From positions 6,000,501 to 6,064,500 of the forward strand of contig NZ_LT629703.1 in assembly GCF_900103365.1 (NCBI RefSeq): a DNA stretch of 64,000 bases. The letters run 5' to 3'. Positions within the stretch are counted from its first letter, which is position 1. Each line of letters opens with the position of its first letter. Shown piece after piece: positions 1 to 6,288 of the stretch. Origin of the DNA: Afipia sp. GAS231. Its GTDB lineage: Bacteria > Pseudomonadota > Alphaproteobacteria > Rhizobiales > Xanthobacteraceae. The translations under genes were made by a program, and so were the position numbers. Under the pieces are notes generated by a model. The model was not told the DNA's origin, ran no database searches, and worked only from the letters and a program-made list of their open reading frames with translations.

Positions 1-225
1 GTGCCCGCAGCGGCCGAGCAGGCAGGCCTTGTCGAGATGAATATGGGTGTCGACGAAGCCGGGCAGCACCAGTTTCCCGCCGACCTCGATCTCGACAGCC
101 TCGCAGGCGAGTTTTGGTTCGATGGCGGCGATCCGGCCGCCGGAGACGCCGATATCGACCGGGGTGGGCGAGGTCCGCGTCCGGGCATTGCGGAAGATCA
201 GGTCGAAGGCCGTTTTCGCGTTCAT
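1..225 (-). CDS. Amidohydrolase, cytosine-deaminase-like (N-terminal part, cut by window edge)
   Basis: Reading the minus strand from the ATG at 223-225, 75 uninterrupted codons run to the window edge. The product begins MNAKTAFDLIFRNARTR and reaches LPGFVDTHIHLDKACLLGR. An N-terminal beta-sandwich stretch followed by a G-F-V-D-T-H-I-H-L-D-K metal-binding motif is the signature of the cytosine deaminase/CodA-like branch of the amidohydrolase superfamily, which hydrolyses C-N bonds in cyclic amides or amidines. The two His of HIH would be metal ligands. The gene is divergent from the NTF2-like gene at 380. The substrate cannot be deduced because the rest of the barrel lies outside the window. 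Confidence 0.8.
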   Translation of the reverse strand, partial: MNAKTAFDLIFRNARTRTSPTPVDIGVSGGRIAAIEPKLACEAVEIEVGGKLVLPGFVDTHIHLDKACLLGRCGH

Positions 226-326
226 GGGTCCGGGCGGGCTGGAGCAGACCTTCAGCCTAGCCGAAGCGCAGGGAACGGACAGCTCCAGATTGTGTGCAGT
301 TTGGAGGCTAAACTGTTCAAAAAATG

Positions 327-337
327 TGCATGCAATT
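327..337. promoter_or_regulatory. TGCATGCAATT motif between divergent genes
   Basis: The 11-mer TGCATGCAATT lies in the gap between the divergent amidohydrolase fragment and the NTF2-like gene. The same 11-mer occurs in inverse orientation at 1724-1734 (AATTGCATGCA), between the GntR regulator and its divergent ABC operon. Sharing suggests a common regulator binding site, but chance cannot be excluded. Confidence 0.3.
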
Positions 338-379
338 TGGCGGACTGATTGTAGTATTTCGTATCCTTGGGAGAGTCAC

Positions 380-796
380 ATGTCCGTTGCCGCCAAAGCC
401 GAGAAAGCCATGTCTGATGCCGAGGTGGTGGAAGCCTATCTGACGGCGTCGATGATCCCGGATCCGGATGCCGCCGCGGCCTATATGAAGCCGGGCACCA
501 TCATCACCTTCACCGGCGGCCGCGAATTCGATCATCCGCGCGGCCCGACCGGCTTCAACGCGGCCCGCTATCGCTGGGTCAAGAAAAAGATGGATCGCTT
601 CGACGTCTGCCCGGGCGTGGACGAGACTGTGGTCTACAGCATCGGCACGCTCTACGGCGAATGGATCGACGGCACGCCGTTCGAAGGCAACCGCTATGTC
701 GATCGCTTCGTGGTGAAAGGCGGGCAGATCGTGAAGATGGACGTCTGGAACGACAGCGCCGAGCGGATTCTGGTGAAGCGAGGGATTGAGGCTTAG
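380..796 (+). CDS. NTF2-like / SnoaL-fold family protein
   Basis: This 138-residue protein has the size and pattern of the NTF2/SnoaL cone-fold family: an N-terminal helix (DAEVVEAYLTASMIPDPDAA), a central segment with a conserved-looking tyrosine/arginine region, and a C-terminal beta sheet ending VDRFVVKGGQIVKMDVWND. Such proteins are small isomerases, hydrolases or ligand-binding partners. The ATG at 380 was chosen because upstream codons in the frame cross the divergent gene. A second ATG at 410 is possible. It sits between an amidohydrolase and a GntR regulator, so a role in the same catabolic unit is inferred. The substrate is unknown. Confidence 0.65.
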   Translation: MSVAAKAEKAMSDAEVVEAYLTASMIPDPDAAAAYMKPGTIITFTGGREFDHPRGPTGFNAARYRWVKKKMDRFDVCPGVDETVVYSIGTLYGEWIDGTPFEGNRYVDRFVVKGGQIVKMDVWNDSAERILVKRGIEA

Positions 797-807
797 CTTT
801 GCGTTAT

Positions 808-892
808 CGTCATTGCGAGGAGCGAAGCGACGAAGCAATCCATTCTTTCTTTGCGCCGTGAGATGGATTGCTTCGCTTCGCTCGCAATGACG
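808..892. repeat. Palindromic intergenic repeat, family A, copy 1
   Basis: Begins CGTCATTGCGAGGAGCGAAG and ends CTTCGCTCGCAATGACG, giving a long imperfect hairpin. This is one of six related copies in the window (808, 4605, 20767, 21182, 24592, 44609). Here it lies between the 3' ends of the NTF2-like gene and the convergent GntR gene, where it could act as a bidirectional terminator. Confidence 0.9.
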
Positions 893-893
893 G

Positions 894-1652
894 TTAGCGC
901 GCCCTCACCACCTTCGACATTTTCACCACCCGCGCGCTCTCGCCCTCTTCGGCGTACGGCGCCAGAATATCCAGCAAATCGCGGCCGCGCTGCGGGGTGG
1001 GAGCTACCAGCGCCCTCGTCGCCACCGAATCCAGATGGCTGTGCATCAGGCCCATCACCTTGCTCTCGTCGCCCTTGACCAGCGCCGCGATGATGGCGCG
1101 ATGTTCGTTGATCGCGCATTCGGTGGAATGCGGACGGCTGTACAAGGACAGAGTGAGGCAGCAGCGATAGGCGACTTCGCTGACGTAACGCACGAGAATC
1201 GGGCTGTTCGTCATATGGGCGAGCAGGATGTGAAATTCGGTCGCGAGCCGGATCGAAACCGCGTCGGTGCCGCCACGGGCGCCATCCTCGGCATCGACAT
1301 GGGCGGTGAGTTCGGCGACCTGCGCCTTGGTCAGCTTGCCGGCGAGCTGGCGCACCACCAGGCGTTCGAGTTCGATGCGGATGTCGAAGGCGTCGCGGGC
1401 GTCCTGCCAGCTCGGTGTCGCCACCACGGCGATCCGGTTGCGGCGTAGCTCGACCAGGCCTTCTGCCGCGAGTTGTCCCAGCGCATGGCGGGCGATGGTG
1501 CGGCTGACGCCAAAACGTTCGCCGAGCGAATCCTCCGGCAATTTCGCGCCGGGCGCCAACGCCTGCTCGATAATGGCGCGGCGAAGCGCGCGGCAGATCA
1601 CGCTGACCTTGTCGGACGATTCTGCGGTCTTACTGCCTGGACGAGGCGCCAT
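894..1652 (-). CDS. GntR family transcriptional regulator (FCD/FadR subfamily)
   Basis: The 252-residue protein has an N-terminal winged helix-turn-helix (AIIEQALAPGAKLPEDSLGERFGVSRTIARHAL, about residues 28-60) and an all-helical C-terminal ligand-binding domain of FCD type, with histidines placed as in metal-dependent FCD pockets (EFHILLAHMTNS, HRAI, HSHLD). The ATG at 1652 has an AGGA eight bases upstream. A longer TTG start at 1712 is less likely. The gene is divergent from an SsuABC-like transporter operon. A perfect palindrome at 1710-1728 lies just upstream and is the best candidate operator. It probably represses the neighbouring uptake and amidohydrolase genes; the effector is unknown. 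Confidence 0.88.
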   Translation of the reverse strand: MAPRPGSKTAESSDKVSVICRALRRAIIEQALAPGAKLPEDSLGERFGVSRTIARHALGQLAAEGLVELRRNRIAVVATPSWQDARDAFDIRIELERLVVRQLAGKLTKAQVAELTAHVDAEDGARGGTDAVSIRLATEFHILLAHMTNSPILVRYVSEVAYRCCLTLSLYSRPHSTECAINEHRAIIAALVKGDESKVMGLMHSHLDSVATRALVAPTPQRGRDLLDILAPYAEEGESARVVKMSKVVRAR

Positions 1653-1709
1653 CGGGCGAATCCTGAAGGGAAGTGCTTCGAATGGCCATCTGATATCATA
1701 ATTGGCCAA

Positions 1710-1728
1710 CAATTGAGCGCCTCAATTG
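1710..1728. promoter_or_regulatory. Perfect palindrome CAATTGAG-CGC-CTCAATTG, candidate GntR operator
   Basis: Two 8-base arms that are exact reverse complements flank the 3-base centre CGC. It sits in the gap between the gntR gene and the divergent ABC transporter operon, and overlaps the AATTGCATGCA motif at 1724-1734. The position fits an auto-regulatory operator for the GntR protein; this is an inference. Confidence 0.5.
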
Positions 1729-1845
1729 CATGCAGGTTGAACCGAAGATTGCCCAAAACGAATCCGCAAAATTGCGCCAGAAATTGCGATCCCATTGATT
1801 TTCAAGGCTGACTCCGCTGGCATCCGGCTTGCATGCACTTTCGCA

Positions 1846-2712
1846 ATGATGCGCATGCAACCACACCAGGAATTCTCCGGAGCCCCGGTTTCGCCCGTCG
1901 CCCTGCCGATCGCGATCGAGCTGTCGGACGTCTCCGTCACCTTCGGTCGCGGCGAGCGCGCGGTGCCGGCGCTATCGCCGACGACGCTGCAGATTGCCGA
2001 CGGCGAGTTCGTGGCCCTGGTTGGGCCGTCCGGCTGCGGCAAGTCCACCATTTTAAGGCTGGTCTCCGGGCTGGTGCAGCCGACCACCGGCGTCGTCATC
2101 GTCGGCGGCCGTGAAGTCGCGGCGCGTGCCTTGCGCGTCGGCATGGCGTTCCAGAATCCGACCATGCTGCCCTGGATGACGATCGAGCGGAACATCATGC
2201 TGCCGCTCAAGATCGTCGAACCGTTCCGTTCCCAGTTCCGAAAATTGCGCAAGACCGAATTCCGCGACAAGGCCAATGCGCTGCTGGAGCAGGTCGGCCT
2301 CAAGGGGTTCGGCAGCCGTTATCCCTGGCAACTCTCCGGAGGCATGCTTCAGCGCGCCAATCTGTGCCGGGCCTTGATTCACGAGCCGCGCATGCTGCTG
2401 CTCGACGAACCGTTCGGCGCGCTCGACCAGTTCACCCGCGAGGAACTGTGGTCAATTCTTCAGGACCTCTGGATGGCGCACAAGCCGACCGTGCTGCTGG
2501 TGACCCATGACCTGCGCGAGGCTGCGTTCCTTGGCAGCCGCATCTGCGTGATGAGCGCGCGGCCTGGCCGCATCGTCGACGACAGCCCCGTCGACTTCGA
2601 GCGCCCCCGCACGGTCGCCAGAACCTTCGAGCCTGATTTCGTCGCGCTCAATCAGAAACTGCGCGCGTTCATCGTCGACGCCAGAACTGCTGCAAAACAG
2701 GGAGCGGCCTGA
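1846..2712 (+). CDS. ABC transporter ATP-binding protein, SsuB/TauB/NrtD type
   Basis: This is a 288-residue ATPase with Walker A GPSGCGKST (about residue 60), signature LSGGMLQR, Walker B LLLDEPFGALD and the switch histidine in LLVTHDLREA. The signature and the AFLGSRICVMSARPGRI stretch are typical of the nitrate/sulfonate/taurine/HMP importer group. Translation probably starts at the ATG 1846 (alternatives 1849 and 1855); no strong ribosome binding site is seen. The stop overlaps the permease start as TGATG, so the two are translationally coupled. Next to amidohydrolases, it likely energises uptake of an N-containing ring compound rather than a sulfonate, but this is inferred. Confidence 0.9.
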   Translation: MMRMQPHQEFSGAPVSPVALPIAIELSDVSVTFGRGERAVPALSPTTLQIADGEFVALVGPSGCGKSTILRLVSGLVQPTTGVVIVGGREVAARALRVGMAFQNPTMLPWMTIERNIMLPLKIVEPFRSQFRKLRKTEFRDKANALLEQVGLKGFGSRYPWQLSGGMLQRANLCRALIHEPRMLLLDEPFGALDQFTREELWSILQDLWMAHKPTVLLVTHDLREAAFLGSRICVMSARPGRIVDDSPVDFERPRTVARTFEPDFVALNQKLRAFIVDARTAAKQGAA

Positions 2713-3488
2713 TGCCCGATCTCGATTATCGCCAAAAGGCCTTTTCGGCGGGGCTGATCGTGCTGTTCTTCGTGGGGTGGGAACTGTTCTGCGTGGTGAC
2801 CCACATGTCCGATCTGGTGCTGCCGCGTCCGTCGCAGGTGTTCGTGACGCTGTTCCAGAAATTCCCGATCCTGTGGCCGCACATTTTGCAGACCCTGGCG
2901 ACCACCATGATCGGATTCGTGCTCGGCGTCGGCCTTGGTGTCTTGCTCGGCGCCGTGATCGGCGTTTCCAAGACCGCCTATGACACGTGCTACCCGCTGC
3001 TGGTCGGCTTCTCCTCGATTCCGAAGGTCGCCGTGGTGCCGATCTTCGTGCTGTGGTTCGGCTCCGGCTCGGTGCCGGCGATACTGACGGCGCTGTCGAT
3101 CTGCTTCTTCCCGATCGTCGTCAACATCGCGACCGGGCTCGCTACCACCGAACCCGAACTCGAGGACGTGCTGAAAGCGCTGGGCGCCAGCAAGTTCGAT
3201 ATCCTCTGGAATGTCGGTCTGCCCAGAACGATGCCATTCTTTTTTGCCTCATTGAAGGTCGCGGTCAGCTACGCCTTTGTCGGCGCGGTGCTGTCGGAGA
3301 CCGTCGCCTCGAACAGCGGCATCGGCAACGTGCTGATGACCGCGTCGTCGAATTTCAACGTGCCGCTGGTGTTCGCCGCGCTGTTCGTCCTCGCGGCGCT
3401 TGGCGTCGCGCTCTACGTCATCTTCTCGCTGATCGAAGGGCGCGTCACCGGTTGGGCCACCCGCAAGAACGATCTGATCGCCACCTGA
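2712..3488 (+). CDS. ABC transporter permease, SsuC/TauC type
   Basis: The 258-residue membrane protein has about six hydrophobic segments and the binding-protein-dependent permease EAA loop (ALGASKFDILWNVGLPRTMPF). The first transmembrane segment is AGLIVLFFVGWELF. Its start overlaps the stop of the ATPase gene by one base. It forms the inner-membrane channel of the importer encoded by 1846-4560. Confidence 0.9.
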   Translation: MPDLDYRQKAFSAGLIVLFFVGWELFCVVTHMSDLVLPRPSQVFVTLFQKFPILWPHILQTLATTMIGFVLGVGLGVLLGAVIGVSKTAYDTCYPLLVGFSSIPKVAVVPIFVLWFGSGSVPAILTALSICFFPIVVNIATGLATTEPELEDVLKALGASKFDILWNVGLPRTMPFFFASLKVAVSYAFVGAVLSETVASNSGIGNVLMTASSNFNVPLVFAALFVLAALGVALYVIFSLIEGRVTGWATRKNDLIAT

Positions 3489-3534
3489 ACTACGATTTCG
3501 TCAACCGTCATCCAACCCAGTCGAGGAGGTCACC

Positions 3535-4560
3535 ATGTTAGCCAGAGTAAGTGCCGCGCTGTTGGGAGCCGTTCTGTTCACGAGCGCTGCGAACGCCGAG
3601 GACACGACCATCAAGTTCAAGCTGGGGTGGACGACGCAAGGCAGCGACGCCGCGTTCTTCTATGCCAAGGACAACGGCTACTTCAAGGAGGAGGGCCTCA
3701 ACGTCGTGATCGACAAGGGCAACGGCTCCGGTGCGACCGTGACGCACATCATGTCGGGCGCCTACGACGCCGGCTTCGGCGACATCAACGCGATCATTCA
3801 GAATGCCTCGACCAAGCCAGAGGATGCACCGGTCATGGTCTACATGGTCTGGAACCAGCCGCCATTCGCGATCGTGACCAAGAACGGCAGCGGCATCAAC
3901 ACCATCAAGGATTTCGAAGGGCATACGCTCGGCGGCGCGCAGGGCACGCCGACCACGCGGCTGTTGCCGGTGTTCGTGCAGAAGAACAAGCTGGAAGGCG
4001 AGAAGATCAAGTTGTCCAACATGGCGCCGAATCTGCAGGAGCCGATGCTGATCAAGGGCGATATCGACGCCGCTCTGGTGTTCAACATCACCAGCTATTT
4101 CAACCTGGTCCTGAACAACCAGGATCCCGACAAGGACTACAAGTGGTTCTCGTTCGGCGACTACGGCATGGACCTCTATTCCAACGGCGTGATGGTGTCG
4201 CGCAAGCTGATGGCCTCCAACCCGAAAGCCGTGGCCGGCCTCGTCCGCGCCATCAACAAGGGCATGATCGCGGTCGCCAAGGATCAGAACGCCGGGATCA
4301 AGGCGGCGCTGAACTTCGACAATCAGATCAACGTCGATGTCGAAAAGCGCCGTCTGCAATATTCCTTCGACAAGCTGATCGTCTCGCCCGAGATGAAGGA
4401 AATCGGCGTCGGCGACGTCAAGGACGAGCGCATGGCCCGCGCCATCGGCATCGTCGTCGAAGGCTACCAGCTTGCCCGGACGCCTGCGCCATCGGAAGTC
4501 TTCTCCCGCGAATTCCTGCCGCCGCGCGCGGAGCGTGAGTTGGTGTATACGGCGAATTGA
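3535..4560 (+). CDS. ABC transporter substrate-binding protein, NMT1/SsuA-like
   Basis: The 341-residue protein starts with a Sec signal peptide (MLARVSAALLGAVLFTSAANA, cleavage near residue 22). The mature part is of NMT1/THI5-like type: KLGWTTQGSDAAFFYAKDNGYFKEEGL is the classic start of proteins that bind thiamine-pyrimidine precursors, sulfonates or related small molecules, followed by GNGSGATVTHIMSGAYDAGFGD. A strong AGGAGG lies seven bases before the ATG. It delivers substrate to the permease at 2712. The NMT1-like fold and nearby deaminase-type amidohydrolases make a pyrimidine-like ligand conceivable, but this is not shown by the sequence. Confidence 0.9.
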   Translation: MLARVSAALLGAVLFTSAANAEDTTIKFKLGWTTQGSDAAFFYAKDNGYFKEEGLNVVIDKGNGSGATVTHIMSGAYDAGFGDINAIIQNASTKPEDAPVMVYMVWNQPPFAIVTKNGSGINTIKDFEGHTLGGAQGTPTTRLLPVFVQKNKLEGEKIKLSNMAPNLQEPMLIKGDIDAALVFNITSYFNLVLNNQDPDKDYKWFSFGDYGMDLYSNGVMVSRKLMASNPKAVAGLVRAINKGMIAVAKDQNAGIKAALNFDNQINVDVEKRRLQYSFDKLIVSPEMKEIGVGDVKDERMARAIGIVVEGYQLARTPAPSEVFSREFLPPRAERELVYTAN

Positions 4561-4604
4561 CGATCTCCGCGTCGTGACGTCCTATCCGTCACTGACCGCT
4601 CTTC

Positions 4605-4689
4605 CGTCATTGCGAGGAGCGGAGCGACGAAGCAATCCAGTCTTTCGCTTGGCGGAAAGATGGATTGCTTCGCTTCGCTCGCAATGACG
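4605..4689. repeat. Palindromic intergenic repeat, family A, copy 2
   Basis: CGTCATTGCGAGGAGCGGAG at the left and CTTCGCTCGCAATGACG at the right form an imperfect hairpin with the same core as the other family A copies. The right end lies only 11 bases before the GTG start of the amidohydrolase at 4701, so the repeat would be in its transcript leader if transcription reads through from the ABC operon. Confidence 0.9.
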
Positions 4690-4700
4690 GGGAGGGGCCA

Positions 4701-6143
4701 GTGCCACAAGAAGTTACCGCCACCAGCCTCTTCTCCAGCCCCGAGTTTGGCCTGCTCTCGAATGCCGTCGTCCGGCACGACAACGGCGTTATCACCTCGA
4801 TCTCCGAGGGATCTGCATCAGCGACCGGCCCGCGTTCCCTCGTGCTTCCGGCCTTCGTCAACGCCCACGACCACGCGCGGCCGACCGCATCGTCGTTCGG
4901 CGCGATCGGCATGCCCTTGGAAAGTTGGATCCTGCGTTCGGCACTCGGCACGCCCGTTGATCCCTATCTGACGGCGGCCTCCGCGCTGGGGCGTTCGGCG
5001 CGGGCGGGGTGTGCCGCGATGATGGTGCATTACACGCGGCCGAGCGGCACCATGCCGCTGGTTGAGGAAGCCCGGGCGATCGCACGCGCGGCGTCCGATG
5101 TCGGTATCCGCATTGCCTTTGCGATTGCGGTGCGCGACCAGAATCCGGTCGTGTATGGCGACGGCGAGCCTGTCTTGTCGGAGCTCGCGAACGACGACCG
5201 CAAGACGATCGAGGAACTGTTCGTCCGCGCGCCGATGTCGCCCAAGGCCTATATCGAACTGACCGATGCGATCGCTGCCGCGATATCTGGCCCGAAGGTC
5301 GATGTGCAACTCGGCCCCGCTGGCGTGCAGTGGTGCTCGAAGCCGCTGCTCGAAGCGGTGGCGGAGAATTCGGCCGCGACCGGTCGCCGCATTCACATGC
5401 ATCTCCTTGAAACCATCTATCAGCGTGCCTGGGCCGATGCGAATTTCCCCGACGGTATCATGCGCTATCTCCACGACATCGGCTTCCTGTCGGAACGGTT
5501 GACACTCGCGCATTGCATCCATGCGCGTCCGGACGAGATCGAGATGATCGCGGCCTCCGGCGCGCGCATCGTCACCAATTTCAGTTCCAACATGCATCTG
5601 CGTTCCGGCCTCGCGCCGATCGCCGCCGCGCACCGCTGCGGCTGCGCGATTGCCGTCGGCGTCGACGGGCTGGCGCTCGACGAGGACGACGATGTGCTGC
5701 GCGAGATGCGGCTGGTGCAGATGATGCACGGCGGTCTCGGCTTCAAGCGGACCTGGACGCCTGCCGAATTTTTCGGCCTCGCCATTGCCAACGGGCGCAA
5801 GGCGACCGGCGCGCCGGGAACCGGGGCGCTGGTATCCGGCGCGCCAGCCGACTTCGTCACCCTCGATCTCGATCGGCTCGACCGCGACCGGATCATGCCG
5901 GTCGACCCGATCGATTTGCTGTTTGCCAGAGGCAATGCACAGCTGGTGCGCGACGTGGTTGTGGACGGTCGGTTGATCGTCAGCGAAGGCCGCTGCCTGG
6001 GCGTCGATCTCTCCGCGATCGAGCAGGAACTGCGCGGAATCTTCCGCATCAATGCCGGGAAACTCTCAGGCTTCCAGCGTGCGTGGCCACAGCTCTCGGC
6101 CGGCTTGCAAAACTGGTTCGAGCAGCAACTGGATTGCAGCTAA
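4701..6143 (+). CDS. Amidohydrolase, TRZ/ATZ (aminohydrolase) family
   Basis: This 480-residue metal-dependent hydrolase shows the expected ligand motifs in order: LPAFVNAHDHA (HxH), HMHLLET (HxHxxE), LTLAHCIHA, and VGVDGLALDEDDDVLREM (catalytic Asp region). This pattern fits the S-adenosylhomocysteine deaminase/atrazine hydrolase/guanine deaminase branch, which removes amino or other groups from N-heterocycles. The GTG at 4701 is chosen because GGAGGGG lies directly before it; longer starts would be inside the palindromic repeat. Transcribed with the ABC transporter upstream, it likely processes the imported compound. The exact substrate is unknown. Confidence 0.82.
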   Translation: MPQEVTATSLFSSPEFGLLSNAVVRHDNGVITSISEGSASATGPRSLVLPAFVNAHDHARPTASSFGAIGMPLESWILRSALGTPVDPYLTAASALGRSARAGCAAMMVHYTRPSGTMPLVEEARAIARAASDVGIRIAFAIAVRDQNPVVYGDGEPVLSELANDDRKTIEELFVRAPMSPKAYIELTDAIAAAISGPKVDVQLGPAGVQWCSKPLLEAVAENSAATGRRIHMHLLETIYQRAWADANFPDGIMRYLHDIGFLSERLTLAHCIHARPDEIEMIAASGARIVTNFSSNMHLRSGLAPIAAAHRCGCAIAVGVDGLALDEDDDVLREMRLVQMMHGGLGFKRTWTPAEFFGLAIANGRKATGAPGTGALVSGAPADFVTLDLDRLDRDRIMPVDPIDLLFARGNAQLVRDVVVDGRLIVSEGRCLGVDLSAIEQELRGIFRINAGKLSGFQRAWPQLSAGLQNWFEQQLDCS

Positions 6144-6179
6144 TCCCGGCACGTTGGTGCCATTGGTGAATTCCGTTGC

Positions 6180-6209
6180 GCGGAAGAAAATTCCGCTTGC
6201 ATCAGCAAG
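6180..6209. other. Two small adjacent hairpins in intergenic gap
   Basis: GCGGAA-gaaaa-TTCCGC (6180-6196) is followed immediately by CTTGC-atca-GCAAG (6196-6209). They lie between the amidohydrolase and the CoA-transferase gene. No T-run follows, so a classic terminator is not supported; they could be an RNA processing or attenuation site. The rest of the gap 6144-6288 holds nothing recognisable. Confidence 0.25.
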
Positions 6210-6288
6210 CGGGCGAGGTTTCATGGTCGCCAACAAGAAACTGAACCGGCAGTCACTTTGTGCCGGTCGTCGACCATGAGGAAGCTTG

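Noticed and set aside
1..348. 115-codon plus-strand frame at the left edge
   Set aside because: The opposite strand encodes a recognisable amidohydrolase N-terminus with the HIHLDK motif in the same bases.
808..892. Short open frames inside family A repeats (for example peptides with ASLAMT or FASLAMT)
   Set aside because: They are translations of the palindromic repeats and recur wherever the repeat occurs; no independent coding evidence.
3535..4560. Thiamine biosynthesis or TPP riboswitch near the NMT1-like binding protein
   Set aside because: No THI-box-like sequence was recognised in the leader and no thi genes are nearby; the NMT1-like fold is also used for many other ligands.
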